This document shows, piece by piece, positions 4,574 to 5,267 of a DNA stretch of 5,267 bases. Positions within the stretch are counted from its first letter, which is position 1. Each line of letters starts with the position of its first letter. The stretch comes from Ruminiclostridium sp. (lineage in GTDB: Bacteria > Bacillota_A > Clostridia > Oscillospirales > Ruminococcaceae). The notes under the pieces are model-generated. The model saw nothing but the letters and a program-made list of their open reading frames with translations, searched no databases and was not told the DNA's origin. The DNA lies in NCBI GenBank assembly GCA_017550775.1, contig JAFZOA010000392.1, positions 1 to 5,267 of the forward strand, in the 5' to 3' direction. Made by a program: the position numbers and the translations under genes.

Positions 4574-4852
4574 TTCGTGTTTTCAGCTGAAGATAAACCA
4601 CTGCCACGAATTTGGCGGCGGTTCTCTCCCTGTTAACAGGGGGAATAATGCACCCGTCTGTTGGACAGTATAGATATACGGCTGATCCTTTGCAGCTGCG
4701 AAACAGCCCTGTTAGCAGAACGCTTTTTAGGGTGAAATGACACCGGAATGCGACAGTTCCGGCAAGCATCACTGCCGATACCGCTTCCGGAATAATCGGG
4801 AGAACATCAGCGTGTTCAGGAGACCTCGGAAACATACGGCTCCGGGGCGAAG
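4574..4852. other. Hairpin-rich intergenic DNA, apparently non-coding
   Basis: No gene is supported between 4393 and 4863. This part is packed with inverted repeats. AACC-A-CTGCCA (4596-4606) pairs with TGGCGG-C-GGTT (4613-4623). CCCTGTTAACAGGG (4628-4641) is a 14-bp perfect palindrome. GGCTG (4680-4684) is complementary to CAGCC (4704-4708), CACCC (4651-4655) to GGGTG (4730-4734), and CCGGAA (4743-4748) to TTCCGG (4757-4762). TTCCGGAA recurs as a palindrome at 4785-4792. CCCTGTTAACAG is repeated with one change at 4707-4718. A 113-codon minus-strand frame crosses all this, and the terminator too, and is not believed. The structure could be a dispersed repeat or a structured RNA. The strand is unknown. 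Confidence 0.45.
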
Positions 4853-4884
4853 ATCCGAGTACATCAGGTCTGATGTACCCGGAT
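4853..4884 (-). repeat. Long hairpin overlapping the stop codon of the right-hand gene
   Basis: ATCCG-A-GTACATCA (4853-4866) pairs with TGATGTAC-C-CGGAT (4871-4884) around GGTC, thirteen base pairs with one A-C mismatch. The TGA stop of the minus-strand gene (4866-4864) lies within the stem. There is no U-run on the minus side (the next bases read CTTCGCC), so it is a weak candidate terminator or an RNA 3'-end stabiliser. Confidence 0.6.
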
Positions 4885-5267
4885 ATTTGTTACCGCGACC
4901 TGATCGCCGGTGATCGCGGCATATACCGGCTGGCTCAAATCGGATAACACAGCCGTGTTTCTTATGGATACACCCGCATTTTCGGTTATTACGGTAATTT
5001 TATTGTCCTCGACGGTAAATCTTACCTCTGTGTCGTAGCCATCCTGATTGTATTTCATCCACGCATCCCAGTTCCCGAAAGCCTCGGTCTGCTTGACATC
5101 TGTTACGGCAGTGCAGCTTGCATCATGCTCCCAGCACTCGCCGTCAAACCTCGTAAGCATAAGGTCGCGGGCGTTTTCACCGTTTACCTTGCCGTCGTCC
5201 GAAGCGTAAAGGATTATGAAAGGACAATGATATACAAGTCTTGCGGTAGGCAGGCATTTTGCATGGA
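4864..5267 (-). CDS. C-terminal beta-sandwich domain of a probable secreted protein (5' partial)
   Basis: The minus-strand frame is open from the right window edge to TGA (4866-4864), giving 133 residues of an N-terminally incomplete protein. The ATG at 5160 is internal to the domain and is not the start. The segment PFIILYASDD (about 15-24) is followed by MLTRFDGECWE (36-46), NWDAWMKYNQDGYDTEVRFTV (about 65-85), DNKITVITENAGVSIRNT (87-104) and a final VYAAITGDQVAVTNIRV. This order of strands, with a Trp-Asp-x-Trp helix, an alternating ITVxTxxAG strand and a VYxxxTGxxxxxTNIxV end, is typical of concanavalin-like/jelly-roll domains in extracellular carbohydrate-associated proteins of gut Firmicutes and Bacteroidetes. 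A role in binding or degrading polysaccharide is therefore inferred. The catalytic part, if any, and the signal peptide lie beyond the window. Codon use looks genuine. Confidence 0.75.
   Translation of the reverse strand, partial: HAKCLPTARLVYHCPFIILYASDDGKVNGENARDLMLTRFDGECWEHDASCTAVTDVKQTEAFGNWDAWMKYNQDGYDTEVRFTVEDNKITVITENAGVSIRNTAVLSDLSQPVYAAITGDQVAVTNIRVHQT

Noticed and set aside
4494..4835. A 113-codon minus-strand frame starting MFPRSPEHADV
   Set aside because: It runs through palindromes and the strong plus-strand terminator, is Cys/Val-rich without domain pattern, and all frames here look equally meaningless. Best read as non-coding.

Overview
The window looks like a chromosomal segment of a low-to-mid GC gut Firmicute, most likely Ruminococcus or a relative in the Oscillospiraceae. 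This is inferred from the style of the protein families, the strong AGGAG-type ribosome binding sites, sigma-A promoters close to consensus and many compact U-tailed terminators. No rRNA, tRNA, CRISPR array or complete mobile element was seen.

Left part (1-1162): the C-terminal end of an amino-acid-type ABC transporter substrate-binding protein enters from the left edge. It is followed by a small uncharacterised ORF (288-509) that overlaps by ATGA a DUF2442-like/helix-turn-helix gene (506-781). An in-frame TAA cuts that gene inside its helix-turn-helix. Next comes only the C-terminal tail of an FtsX-type ABC permease (784-1116) with its terminator. A perfect 11-bp inverted repeat (787-821) marks the apparent junction, so this side reads as decaying accessory DNA.

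Centre (1193-2881): a consensus promoter leads into a ~180-nt leader that holds a possible 29-codon leader ORF and an intrinsic terminator. Beyond it lie rtcB (RNA 3'-phosphate/5'-OH ligase, 401 aa, catalytic residues intact) and an overlapping 56-aa very basic protein gene, closed by a perfect 13-bp terminator hairpin. Leader, ligase and small basic protein form one compact unit and are the most interesting part of the window.

Right part (2882-5267): an AT-rich ~390-base intergenic stretch with an extended -10 promoter precedes a D-lactate dehydrogenase (333 aa). The dehydrogenase keeps its Arg/Glu/His catalytic set but has Thr where NAD-dependent relatives have the ribose-binding Asp. On the minus strand there is a 30-codon stub resembling the N-terminus of RhuM-family proteins, still with a good promoter. 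A strong plus-strand terminator and ~300 bases of hairpin-rich, apparently non-coding DNA follow. The right edge holds the C-terminal beta-sandwich end of a probably secreted protein, read on the minus strand. Intact housekeeping-type genes (rtcB, ldhA) are thus flanked by three gene remnants.
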